From Aridibaculum aurantiacum (lineage in GTDB: Bacteria; Bacteroidota; Bacteroidia; Chitinophagales; Chitinophagaceae), in NCBI RefSeq assembly GCF_017355875.1, contig NZ_JAFEWC010000001.1, positions 930,001 through 994,000 on the forward strand: a stretch of 64,000 nucleotides of DNA, read 5' to 3'. Of the stretch, positions 52,577 through 60,446 are shown in pieces. Each line of letters starts with the position of its first letter. Position 1 is the stretch's first letter. Under the pieces are notes generated by a model. It saw only the letters and a program-made list of their open reading frames with translations, did not search any database and had not been told where the DNA came from. Position numbers and translations under genes: made by a program.

Positions 52577-54247
52577 ATGAAGAGACTCTCATTTTTCATC
52601 CTATCGCTAGTAATGGCAGCACAAACACTTGTTGCACAAACGATAGATGAGGCAAAGCAATCATTGTACTATGGACGTACAACCAGTGCCAGAGCCACTT
52701 TAGATAAATTAATTTCAGCAAATCCTAAAAATGCCGAAGCTATATATTGGCTGGGTCAAACCCACCTGGCAAATGATGATGTAGCAGGAGCAAGAACGGT
52801 TTACCAGAATGCATTGAACGCTGGCGTGAACGACCCGATCATTTGGGTTGGTATGGGCCATGTGGAAATGTTGCAAGGTCAGAAAGATGCAGCCCGTCAA
52901 AGGTTTGAATCAGCTATCACAAACAGCATGCGTAAGGTAAAAAGGGAGAATGTTGAAGATGTAAACATTCTTACAGCTATTGGTCGTGCTAATGCTGATG
53001 GCCCAAGTACAATAGGAGATCCTATTTATGCTGTTGAAAAGCTGAAAAGAGCAGTCCAACTGGATCCTAATAATGTAGATGCATTTATCAACCTTGGTAT
53101 CAACTACCTGAAAATAGGTAGCGACCGCGGCGGTGATGCTTACGAGGCTTTCACAAATGCTATTCGCGTACAAGCAAACAATGCAAGGGCAAGATTTCGC
53201 TTAGGTAAGATCTTCCAGAGCCAGGGTAATACCGAAAGGTTCCTTGAGTACTACAACCAGGCTGTTACCAGCGATCCTAATTATGGTCCTGGTTACCTGG
53301 AGCTGTACAACTACTACGCTAACCGCGATGTAAATAAAGCAAGAGAATACCTGGAGAAATATATTGCTAATTCTGACAGGAATTGCGAAACTGAGTTCTT
53401 CTACGCTGACTACTTGTTCCGTGCTGGTAAATACCAGGAGTCACTGAATAAAGCAAAAGAGCTGGAGGCAGGTATTTGTAAAGACTATCCTCGTATGAAA
53501 GTATTGTATGCTTATAACTACGACAGGCTGGGTGACAGCTTGCAGGCTAGGAGAAGCATTGAAAGCTATCTTTCTACAGCAGCGGCTGAAAAAATACAGC
53601 CTGCTGACTACGAACTGGCTGGTATGCTGATGTTGAAGTTTCCTGGTGAAGAAACAAAGGCTACTTCTTTTTTAGAAAAAGCTATGGCAGCAGATACAAC
53701 CACTTCTGGAAAGATATCTTACATCACTACTATCAGCGATGCATTGGGTAAGGCTGGACAATATGGTGAGCAACTTAACTGGATGAGAAGATTGGCTACT
53801 GTAAAGCAGCCGCTTACCAACAGGGACATGTATATTTTTGCTGATGCAGCAATCAGGGCACGTCAATACACTGCAGCAGATAGCATGAGCCGTGCTTACA
53901 TAGCTAAGTATCCTGACCAGGAATATGGTTACTCACTGTTGGTACGTACAGCTAAAGCAGCTGATACAGTATCTAACAATGCTTTTGATGAGGTAGAAAT
54001 GTATATTGATTTCCTAACCAAGCAAGATGCAGCTAAAAATGTAGATAAGATTAAAAGAGAATACTACTACATGGCTACTGTAGCTTCAGACAGGTTGAAG
54101 AACTACGGAACTGCGCTTGAAATTGTGAACCGCATCCTGGCTATCGATCCTAACGATGCTTTTGCTTCTCAAGCTAAAGCTCCATTAGAAAGAGCAGTTG
54201 CAGGACCTAAAGCGGCTCCAAAGGCAGCTCCTAAGAAGAAAGGATAA
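52577..54247 (+). CDS. Periplasmic tetratricopeptide-repeat protein
   Basis: A 556-residue secreted protein. A signal peptide (MKRLSFFILSLVMAAQTLVAQ) is followed by about ten TPR-like units, the clearest being AEAIYWLGQTHLANDDVAGARTVYQNAL (near 55), VDAFINLGINYLKI (near 175), ARARFRLGKIFQSQGNTERFLEYYNQAV (near 210) and YQESLNKAKELEAG. The tail is Lys/Ala/Pro-rich (APKAAPKKKG). Such proteins act as binding scaffolds. It closes the tonB - small membrane - PstS-like - TPR unit and is followed by a strong terminator. Confidence 0.9.
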   Translation: MKRLSFFILSLVMAAQTLVAQTIDEAKQSLYYGRTTSARATLDKLISANPKNAEAIYWLGQTHLANDDVAGARTVYQNALNAGVNDPIIWVGMGHVEMLQGQKDAARQRFESAITNSMRKVKRENVEDVNILTAIGRANADGPSTIGDPIYAVEKLKRAVQLDPNNVDAFINLGINYLKIGSDRGGDAYEAFTNAIRVQANNARARFRLGKIFQSQGNTERFLEYYNQAVTSDPNYGPGYLELYNYYANRDVNKAREYLEKYIANSDRNCETEFFYADYLFRAGKYQESLNKAKELEAGICKDYPRMKVLYAYNYDRLGDSLQARRSIESYLSTAAAEKIQPADYELAGMLMLKFPGEETKATSFLEKAMAADTTTSGKISYITTISDALGKAGQYGEQLNWMRRLATVKQPLTNRDMYIFADAAIRARQYTAADSMSRAYIAKYPDQEYGYSLLVRTAKAADTVSNNAFDEVEMYIDFLTKQDAAKNVDKIKREYYYMATVASDRLKNYGTALEIVNRILAIDPNDAFASQAKAPLERAVAGPKAAPKAAPKKKG

Positions 54248-54266
54248 ATTTTAAGTTCCTATATAG

Positions 54267-54290
54267 CTCCCCGCAAGTTTTTGCGGGGAG
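54267..54290 (+). terminator. Terminator after the TPR gene
   Basis: CTCCCCGCAA-gttt-TTGCGGGGAG is a perfect 10-bp stem followed by TTTTTATTTT. Confidence 0.93.
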
Positions 54291-54296
54291 TTTTTA

Positions 54297-54328
54297 TTTT
54301 AGGATGTACCTGCATCACCTTATTTTTG
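54297..54328 (+). promoter_or_regulatory. Candidate promoter of nuoA
   Basis: TATTTTTG at 54321-54328 matches TAnnTTTG. A TTTT at 54297-54300 lies 20 bp upstream in place of the -33 TTTG. The nuoA start follows after 17 bp, and the preceding terminator means nuoA needs its own promoter. Confidence 0.55.
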
Positions 54329-54345
54329 CCACCTAAATCAAGTGC

Positions 54346-54747
54346 ATGTATTTTTTACAAGCTGCTATCACTGGTGATGAAGCCAACTCGGCTGTTAATT
54401 ATTTACCTATAGGTATTCAATTGTTTTTTGCTATAGGATTTGTTGCCTTAATGATGCTGATGACGCACCTTTTGGGGCCCAAAAGGAATACCAGCGATAA
54501 ACTGGCAAACTTTGAAAGTGGAATTGAAGCAGTGGGTAATGCAAGGCAGCCAATGGCTGTAAAGTATTTCCTGGTAGCTATCCTCTTTGTTTTGTTTGAT
54601 GTAGAGATCATCTTCTTCTATCCTTATGCTGTAAATTTTAGAGAATTAGGCTGGGAAGGATTTGGTGCAGTGGCTATGTTTGTTAGTTTCTTTCTGGCAG
54701 GCTTCTACTACGTCATTAAGAAGGGTGCTTTGCAATGGGAAGATTAA
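54346..54747 (+). CDS. nuoA: NADH-quinone oxidoreductase subunit A
   Basis: A 133-residue membrane subunit of complex I with three helices (about 20-40, 75-97, 102-122). Family motifs are MTHLLGPKRNTSDKLANFESGIEAVG and MAVKYFLVAILFVLFDVEIIFFYPYAVNF with the conserved acidic residues near the quinone and proton path. It is the first nuo gene. A terminator-like hairpin and a 254-bp spacer separate it from nuoB, which is unusual for this operon. Confidence 0.95.
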   Translation: MYFLQAAITGDEANSAVNYLPIGIQLFFAIGFVALMMLMTHLLGPKRNTSDKLANFESGIEAVGNARQPMAVKYFLVAILFVLFDVEIIFFYPYAVNFRELGWEGFGAVAMFVSFFLAGFYYVIKKGALQWED

Positions 54748-54759
54748 AACATTATATAT

Positions 54760-54781
54760 AAAAGCAGGAATTCCTGCTTTT
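54760..54781 (+). terminator. Terminator-like hairpin between nuoA and nuoB
   Basis: AAAAGCAGGAATTCCTGCTTTT is a perfect 22-bp palindrome followed by TGTTTTTATAG, 12 bp after the nuoA stop. It has no real loop, so its efficiency is uncertain, but it fits a terminator or attenuator. Confidence 0.65.
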
Positions 54782-54875
54782 TGTTTTTATAGACTTTTGG
54801 ATCTGCAAAAAATATCAGTTGGTTATAGAATTCTGGAAGTTTGTTAAGCAGTGAAACGTTTTATTAACTAAATCA

Positions 54876-54910
54876 TTTTACCTCTAATTCAGCTGCTTAT
54901 ACTATTTTTG
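54876..54910 (+). promoter_or_regulatory. Candidate promoter of nuoB and downstream genes
   Basis: TATTTTTG at 54903-54910 fits the -7 box, with TTTTA at 54876-54880 22 bp upstream as a weak -33. It lies after the hairpin at 54760 and 91 bp before nuoB, leaving a leader of roughly 85 nt. Confidence 0.5.
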
Positions 54911-55001
54911 TGCCCATTTTGGTTCACAGAATTTCATTTACAACTTCCTGAAGAAACAAAGAATGGTTTTTGTGGTTGTTTAGAGATAAAATGAAAAAGA
55001 T

Positions 55002-55565
55002 ATGGCTCGTCCGGTAAGATTTAATATAAATGAAAAGGCACTAGAATCACCTGCCAGCTACATGGGAGAAGGATTTTCGGCAACCCGTTTAGAAGAAGTA
55101 GTGGGTTTAGCTCGTAAAAATTCTATCTGGCCGCTTCCTTTTGCAACCAGTTGTTGTGGTATTGAGTTCATGGCTACAATGGGTAGTCATTACGATCTGT
55201 CGCGCTTTGGTAGCGAAAGATTGGGCTTCTCGCCACGCCAGTGCGACCTGTTGATGGTAATGGGAACTATTGCAAAGAAGATGGCCCCTGTTGTAAAACA
55301 AGTATACCTGCAAATGGCTGAACCTCGTTGGGTGATGGCAGTAGGTGCTTGTGCTTGTTCAGGTGGAATATTCGATAGCTACAGTGTATTACAAGGTATA
55401 GACCAGGTGATCCCTGTGGATGTATACGTTCCTGGTTGTCCTCCGCGTCCTGAAGCTATTATTGATGGCGTACTGCGCATCCAGGACCTGGTAGGTAAAG
55501 AAGAATTGAGAAGGCGTGGTAGCGAAAGATACAAAGAGCTGATGAGCAGCTACGGAATAGAATAA
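55002..55565 (+). CDS. nuoB: NADH-quinone oxidoreductase subunit B
   Basis: A 187-residue subunit that holds the terminal 4Fe-4S cluster N2, which passes electrons to quinone. Ligands are visible: the vicinal Cys pair in FATSCCGIEFMA near residues 49-50, the Cys in VMAVGACACSGGIFDSY near 113-115, and the Cys in VYVPGCPPRPEAIIDG near 145. The length is normal. nuoC follows after 75 bp. Confidence 0.96.
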   Translation: MARPVRFNINEKALESPASYMGEGFSATRLEEVVGLARKNSIWPLPFATSCCGIEFMATMGSHYDLSRFGSERLGFSPRQCDLLMVMGTIAKKMAPVVKQVYLQMAEPRWVMAVGACACSGGIFDSYSVLQGIDQVIPVDVYVPGCPPRPEAIIDGVLRIQDLVGKEELRRRGSERYKELMSSYGIE

Positions 55566-55640
55566 ACTGAAAGCCTGGCATTTTTAGAATAGGCTTTAGG
55601 CCTGATAAAATTGCCAGCTTCTTCGTTTTAAAGTGAAAAA

Positions 55641-56231
55641 ATGAGTTTGACTAATCAACATGTAATACAACGCCTGCAGGAGAATTTTGGCGACAGTCTT
55701 TCAGGATTTGAAGAACCTTATGGTTTCCTGACTTTCATAGCACCTAAAGAATTAAACCTTAAGGTGCTTCAGTTTTTATACGACGACCAGGAGCTGCGGT
55801 TTCAATTCCTGACAGATATCACTGCTGTTCATTATCCTGACAGGAAAGGCGAAGAGTTAGCTGTTGTTTATCATCTTCATAACCTGGTCGACAACATACG
55901 TTTGCGTTTCAAGGTTTTCACCAATATAGAAACACCTGATGTATATAGTGCAACTGCATTATATGCAAGTGCTAATTGGATGGAAAGAGAAACGTATGAT
56001 TTCTTTGGAGTGAACTTCGTTGGTCATCCGGATCTGCGCAGAATATTGAATGTGGATGAGATGGATTACTTCCCTATGCGGAAGGAGTATCCAATGGAAG
56101 ACCAGACCAGGATAGATAAAGACGATGAGATGTTTGGAAGAGGTGGTCACTACGACTATGGCAACATAAACGACGACCAAGGGAATACGATACCAGAGAG
56201 TGAACAGGGAAAGGATACTTATCCTGTGTAA
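55641..56231 (+). CDS. nuoC: NADH-quinone oxidoreductase subunit C
   Basis: A 196-residue 30-kDa-subunit protein of the peripheral arm. It contains FLTDITAVHYPDRKGEELAVVYHL near residue 54 and the signature ERETYDFFGVNFVGHPDLRRILN near 112-134, then YFPMRKEYPMEDQ. It is encoded separately from subunit D, not as a NuoCD fusion. The acidic C-terminal tail (DDEMFGRGGHYDYGN) is longer than in some relatives. Confidence 0.95.
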   Translation: MSLTNQHVIQRLQENFGDSLSGFEEPYGFLTFIAPKELNLKVLQFLYDDQELRFQFLTDITAVHYPDRKGEELAVVYHLHNLVDNIRLRFKVFTNIETPDVYSATALYASANWMERETYDFFGVNFVGHPDLRRILNVDEMDYFPMRKEYPMEDQTRIDKDDEMFGRGGHYDYGNINDDQGNTIPESEQGKDTYPV

Positions 56232-56236
56232 AAGAA

Positions 56237-56309
56237 AAAATGTACAAGTAAAAATTAGAAACGTGATGTGAATTTCCGGGAGTGCTGGTTTTACATTTTA
56301 CGTTTTACA
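56237..56309. repeat. Facing heptad repeats in the nuoC-nuoD spacer
   Basis: Left part in 7-bp steps: AAAATGT, ACAAGTA, AAAATTA, GAAACGT (56237-56264). Right part: TTTTACA, TTTTACG, TTTTACA (56289-56309). The arms are reverse-complementary in type and could pair imperfectly around a 24-nt centre. The nuoD start lies 11 bp beyond the right arm. Confidence 0.75.
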
Positions 56310-56320
56310 TTTTTAATGAT

Positions 56321-57559
56321 ATGAATTTAGCAGAACAACAGAAACATCATGTGCGGCTTCCGGATGGAAGTATAGAGAAGACTACAACTACTCTTAATTT
56401 GGGGCCAACGCACCCAGCCACGCATGGTGTGTTTCAAAATATACTAGAGCTGGATGGTGAGCGTATCGTTTCTGCAGAGCAGACGGTAGGGTATATCCAT
56501 CGTGCTTTTGAAAAGATTGCTGAGCGCCGTCCGCTGTACCAGATAACGCCGCTAACGGACCGCCTTAACTATTGCAGCAGCCCGATCAATAATATGGGCT
56601 GGCACCTTACCTGCGAAAAGTTATTAGGTGTGCAAACTCCTAAGCGTGTTGATTACCTGCGTATTATTATTATGGAACTGGCACGTATCTCTGATCACTT
56701 GATTTGTAACTCGGTGATTGGTGTGGATACTGGTGCCTTTACCGGCTTCTTGTATGTAATGCAGTACCGCGAGTTGATCTATGAGATATACGAAGAAGTT
56801 TGCGGATCAAGGCTTACAACCAATATTGGTCGTATAGGTGGTTTTGAAAGAGATTTCAATGATATAGCTTTTAGAAAACTGGAGAAATTCCTGAAAGAAT
56901 ATCCAGCAGTTCTAAAGGAATTTGAAAACCTGTTTGCACGTAACCGCATCTTCATGGAGCGTACAATGGGTGCGGGTCCTATAAGTGCAGAAAGGGCTTT
57001 GAATTATGGATTTACAGGTCCTAACCTGCGTGCTGCAGGTGTGGATTACGATGTACGTGTGCATACGCCTTACTCCAGCTACGAAGACTTTGATTTCAAT
57101 ATACCGGTTGGTAAAACTGGTGATGTATATGACAGGTTCCTGGTGCGCAACCAGGAGATGTGGGAGAGCCTGAAACTGATAGAAGCAGCTTACCGCAAGG
57201 TGCAGGATATGAAAGGAACAGCAGCTGATGTTTACCATGCTGATGTGCCTGAGTATTACCTACCGGCCAAAAAAGATGTGTACACTAAAATGGAAGCATT
57301 GATTTATCACTTCAAGATCATCATGGGTGAGATTGATATGCCTGCCGGGGAAGTGTACCATGCAGTAGAAGGCGGTAATGGCGAACTAGGATTTTACCTG
57401 ATAAGTGATGGAGGACGTGCACCATTCAGGCTGCACTTCCGCAGGCCTTGTTTTATCTACTACCAGGCTTTCAGCGAACTAACAAAAGGCAGCATGCTAA
57501 GCGATGCTATCATTGTTATGAGCTCGCTGAATTTGATTGCTGGAGAGATGGACGCTTAA
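56321..57559 (+). CDS. nuoD: NADH-quinone oxidoreductase subunit D
   Basis: A 412-residue 49-kDa-type subunit forming the quinone site with NuoB. Motifs are LNLGPTHPATHGVFQNILELDGE near residue 30, GYIHRAFEKIAE, LTDRLNYCSSPINNMGW, and the C-terminal VEGGNGELGFYLISDGGRAPFRLHFRRPCF. ATG at 56321 was chosen because it begins the family-like region; the frame upstream runs through the heptad repeat. The stop codon runs straight into the next heptad array. Confidence 0.95.
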   Translation: MNLAEQQKHHVRLPDGSIEKTTTTLNLGPTHPATHGVFQNILELDGERIVSAEQTVGYIHRAFEKIAERRPLYQITPLTDRLNYCSSPINNMGWHLTCEKLLGVQTPKRVDYLRIIIMELARISDHLICNSVIGVDTGAFTGFLYVMQYRELIYEIYEEVCGSRLTTNIGRIGGFERDFNDIAFRKLEKFLKEYPAVLKEFENLFARNRIFMERTMGAGPISAERALNYGFTGPNLRAAGVDYDVRVHTPYSSYEDFDFNIPVGKTGDVYDRFLVRNQEMWESLKLIEAAYRKVQDMKGTAADVYHADVPEYYLPAKKDVYTKMEALIYHFKIIMGEIDMPAGEVYHAVEGGNGELGFYLISDGGRAPFRLHFRRPCFIYYQAFSELTKGSMLSDAIIVMSSLNLIAGEMDA

Positions 57560-57633
57560 AAAATGAAAAATTTAAAATTAAAAATGTAAAACGGCAGCCT
57601 CAGGCTTTTTCATTTTACATTTTACATTTTGCA
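57560..57633. repeat. Facing heptad repeats (hairpin) in the nuoD-nuoE spacer
   Basis: The left arm directly follows the nuoD stop: AAAATGA, AAAATTT, AAAATTA, AAAATGT, AAAACGG (57560-57594). After CAGCCTCAGGC the right arm is TTTTTCA, TTTTACA, TTTTACA, TTTTGCA (57606-57633). The arms are complementary (AAAATGT/ACATTTT) and the centre holds AGCCT-C-AGGCT, so one long hairpin is possible. nuoE begins 7 bp later. Confidence 0.82.
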
Positions 57634-57639
57634 TTATAA

Positions 57640-58140
57640 ATGATACAATTTTCTCAGTACAAGCTTGATAAAGTAAAAGAGATAATAGAACGTTATCCTG
57701 AAGGAAAGCAGAAGAGCGCTTTGCTTCCTGTGCTTCACCTTGCGCAGGAAGAATTTGGTGGCTGGCTGGATGTACCGGTAATGGATTACGTGGCTGAGTT
57801 ACTCAACATCACTCCGATAGAGGTGTATGAAGTGGCTACCTTTTATAGCATGTACAATCTTAAACCTGTAGGGCGTTATGTATTTGAAGTTTGCCAGACA
57901 GGTCCTTGTATGGTAAGAGGCGCTGACAATATAATCAACTACATAAAAGAGAAGTTGAACATAGGAGTAGGTGAAACAACAGAAGATGGAATGTTTACAC
58001 TTAAAGTTGTTGAATGCCTGGGTGCTTGTGGTTATGCTCCCATGATGCAACTAGGGAAGATTTATAAAGAACACCTGACACCAGAAAAGGTGGACCAGAT
58101 CATTTCTGAATGCAGGAATTTTGCTGCTTCAAATAATTAA
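57640..58140 (+). CDS. nuoE: NADH-quinone oxidoreductase subunit E
   Basis: A 166-residue 24-kDa-type subunit with the 2Fe-2S cluster N1a. Cys ligands are in EVCQTGPCMVRGAD near residues 85-90 and VECLGACGYAPMMQ near 126-130. The N-terminal helical part (IIERYPEGKQKSALLPVLHLAQEEFGG) is complete. Two non-nuo genes lie between it and nuoF. Confidence 0.95.
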   Translation: MIQFSQYKLDKVKEIIERYPEGKQKSALLPVLHLAQEEFGGWLDVPVMDYVAELLNITPIEVYEVATFYSMYNLKPVGRYVFEVCQTGPCMVRGADNIINYIKEKLNIGVGETTEDGMFTLKVVECLGACGYAPMMQLGKIYKEHLTPEKVDQIISECRNFAASNN

Positions 58141-58146
58141 TAAACT

Positions 58147-58584
58147 ATGCAGAAACTTTCCCTTCTTGTTGTACTCTGCATGTTGAGTTTACTTGCATTT
58201 TCACAAGCTAAAGAAGAGCAGGTTTGGCAGCGGGTTGAACAACTGAATAGAGCAATTTTTGAAACCAAGGATAGTGCTGTCATTGTTAGCCTCATAAGTG
58301 ACAAAGCCAGCTACGGTCATTCTGGTGGAAATATAGAAGACAAGCAACTGATGGTTAAGGATGCGGTTGCGAATACGGCTAGTTATAAAGCTATTTCTTT
58401 AGAACGCATAAGTGTTCAGATACATAGAAGCAGAACAGCTGTAGTAAGGCATGTCTTACGTGCCACTACGGTAGATAAAGGAACAGAAACTCCTTTGAAC
58501 CTGCACATCCTGCAAGTTTGGGGAAAAGAAAAAGGAAGATGGATGTTGCTTGCTCGGCAGGCGGTAAGAATAAATCCTAAATAG
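58147..58584 (+). CDS. Secreted NTF2-like (SnoaL/DUF4440-type) protein
   Basis: A 145-residue protein with a signal peptide (MQKLSLLVVLCMLSLLAFSQA) and an NTF2-like fold: VWQRVEQLNRAIFETKDSAVIVSLISDKASYGHSGG near residue 26, then alternating strands ISVQIHRSRTAVVRHVLRATTV and LNLHILQVWGKEKGRWMLLARQAVR. Such domains bind small molecules or act as enzymes; the role here is unknown. It starts 6 bp after nuoE in the same direction, so it is probably co-transcribed, although a secreted protein has no obvious part in complex I. Confidence 0.85.
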   Translation: MQKLSLLVVLCMLSLLAFSQAKEEQVWQRVEQLNRAIFETKDSAVIVSLISDKASYGHSGGNIEDKQLMVKDAVANTASYKAISLERISVQIHRSRTAVVRHVLRATTVDKGTETPLNLHILQVWGKEKGRWMLLARQAVRINPK

Positions 58585-58600
58585 TAAAATTTTAGAAGTT

Positions 58601-59011
58601 ATGAACCTGACGCCTTACATCATATTCAACGGCAACTGCGAAGAAGCGCTGAACTTTTATGCGAAATGTTTGGATGGTGAAATAAAAGAGCTGATGCGAT
58701 TTGAAGGTTCACCGGCAGCAGATATGGCTGTAGACAAGCAGCAGGTGATGCATGCCATTTTTGTTGCGAAAGGAATTATGATCATGGCAAGCGACAGTGG
58801 CCAGGGCGCACCAACAGAAGTTGATGGTGGCAAGGTTCACTTGAGCATCAACTTTGGTACTGCAGAAGAGCAGGAAAAAGTGTTCAATGCTTTGAAAGAA
58901 GGAGGCAGGGAAACCATGCCACTGAATGATACTTTCTGGGGAGCACGCTTCGGAATGCTCACCGACAAGTTTGGTATCAACTGGATGTTTAATTACGATA
59001 AGCAAGGGTGA
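58601..59011 (+). CDS. VOC family protein (PhnB-like glyoxalase/bleomycin-resistance fold)
   Basis: A 136-residue protein of the PhnB-like VOC group: LTPYIIFNGNCEEALNFYAKCLDGEI at the start, VMHAIFVAKGIMIMASDSGQG near residue 50, and the C-terminal DTFWGARFGMLTDKFGINWMFNY with the conserved Trp-Gly. Members are dimeric and of varied or unknown activity. It lies 16 bp after the NTF2-like gene and before nuoF, within the nuo cluster, without an obvious functional tie. Confidence 0.9.
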   Translation: MNLTPYIIFNGNCEEALNFYAKCLDGEIKELMRFEGSPAADMAVDKQQVMHAIFVAKGIMIMASDSGQGAPTEVDGGKVHLSINFGTAEEQEKVFNALKEGGRETMPLNDTFWGARFGMLTDKFGINWMFNYDKQG

Positions 59012-59012
59012 T

Positions 59013-59085
59013 AAATGAAAAATTAAAAATGAAAAAGTAAAAAGTAGAAGCAAGCCGTTTTGCATTTTACATTTTGCATTTTTCA
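59013..59085. repeat. Facing heptad repeats (hairpin) upstream of nuoF
   Basis: Left arm in 7-bp steps after the stop at 59011: AAATGAA, AAATTAA, AAATGAA, AAAGTAA, AAAGTAG (59013-59047). The centre is AAGCAAGCCG. Right arm: TTTTGCA, TTTTACA, TTTTGCA, TTTTTCA (59058-59085). The arms are complementary in type. nuoF begins 14 bp beyond. Confidence 0.8.
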
Positions 59086-59099
59086 TTCTTTTTATAAAA

Positions 59100-60446
59100 A
59101 TGGCGCAAAAATTATTATTAGCAAACGATCACATTGAAGGCATTCGCTTTTACGATGCGTACCGCAAAAATGGCGGATATGCAGCGGTAGAAAAAGCGTT
59201 CAAAATGTCACCGAATGATATAGTTGAGGAGGTGAAGAAGAGCGGTCTTCGTGGCCGTGGTGGTGCGGGTTTCCCAACAGGATTGAAGTGGAGCTTTTTG
59301 GCTAAGCCGGAAGGTGTGCCTCGTTACCTGGTGTGCAATGCAGATGAGAGTGAGCCTGGAACATTTAAGGACAGGTACCTGATGGAGTTCATTCCTCACC
59401 TGCTCATCGAAGGATTGATTGTATCATCCTTTGCACTTGGCAGTAACAGGACCTACATCTACATCCGCGGTGAATATGCATGGATTGTAGACATACTCGA
59501 ACAAGCTATTGCTGAAGCCAACCAAAACGGATGGCTCGGTAAAAATATTCTAGGAACCGGCTTCGACTGCCAGATCTATGTGCAGCGAGGAGCAGGTGCT
59601 TATATCTGTGGTGAAGAAACTGCATTGATTGAAAGCCTGGAAGGGAAGCGTGGTAATCCACGTATCAAACCTCCGTTCCCGGCTATTAAAGGATTGTGGG
59701 ATTGCCCTACAGTGGTTAACAATGTTGAGACCTTAGCCGCTATTGTTCCAATCATGAACATGGGTGGCGAAGAGTATGCAAAGATTGGTGTAGGTAAATC
59801 AACAGGTACAAAATTGATCAGTGCGTGTGGCAACATCAACAAGCCAGGTGTCTATGAAATAGACATGACTGTTAGTGTTGAAGAGTTCATCTACAGCGAC
59901 GAATACTGCGGAGGTATACCTAACGGCAAAAGACTGAAAGCTTGTATCCCGGGAGGTTCTTCCGTACCTATTCTTCCTGCTAACCTGCTGCTAAAAACAG
60001 CAAAAGGCGAAACAAGATACATGAACTACGAGAGTCTTGCCGACGGTGGTTTCGCTACCGGAAGTATGATGGGTTCTGGCGGTTTTGAAGTATTAGACGA
60101 AGACCAGTGTATTGTAAAACATACATTGACTTTAGCCCGCTTCTACCACCACGAAAGCTGTGGCCAATGTAGCCCATGCCGTGAAGGTACAGGCTGGATG
60201 AAGCGTGTATTGTACAACCTGGAATTTGGTAAAGGAAAGCTGAGTGACATAGACCTGCTGTGGGATATCCAGAGAAGGATTGAAGGAAACACCATCTGTC
60301 CATTAGGCGATGCCGCCGCATGGCCAGTAGCAGCAGCCATCCGCCACTTCAGAGATGAATTTGAATGGCACGTAACACATGCAGAAGAAGCACAGACCAG
60401 GAATTTTGGATTGGCGCATTATGCGGATGAATTGCAAGCTGTGTAA
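59100..60446 (+). CDS. nuoF: NADH-quinone oxidoreductase subunit F
   Basis: A 448-residue 51-kDa-type subunit that oxidises NADH with FMN and passes electrons to cluster N3. Motifs are GLRGRGGAGFPTGLKW (NADH site, near residue 49), CNADESEPGTFKDRYLM (FMN), GAGAYICGEETALIESLEG near 165, and the 4Fe-4S ligands in HHESCGQCSPCREGTGWM near 350 plus TICPLGDAAAWP near 397. The length is normal. Its stop codon is the first part of a perfect 20-bp inverted repeat that flanks the next gene. Confidence 0.96.
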   Translation: MAQKLLLANDHIEGIRFYDAYRKNGGYAAVEKAFKMSPNDIVEEVKKSGLRGRGGAGFPTGLKWSFLAKPEGVPRYLVCNADESEPGTFKDRYLMEFIPHLLIEGLIVSSFALGSNRTYIYIRGEYAWIVDILEQAIAEANQNGWLGKNILGTGFDCQIYVQRGAGAYICGEETALIESLEGKRGNPRIKPPFPAIKGLWDCPTVVNNVETLAAIVPIMNMGGEEYAKIGVGKSTGTKLISACGNINKPGVYEIDMTVSVEEFIYSDEYCGGIPNGKRLKACIPGGSSVPILPANLLLKTAKGETRYMNYESLADGGFATGSMMGSGGFEVLDEDQCIVKHTLTLARFYHHESCGQCSPCREGTGWMKRVLYNLEFGKGKLSDIDLLWDIQRRIEGNTICPLGDAAAWPVAAAIRHFRDEFEWHVTHAEEAQTRNFGLAHYADELQAV

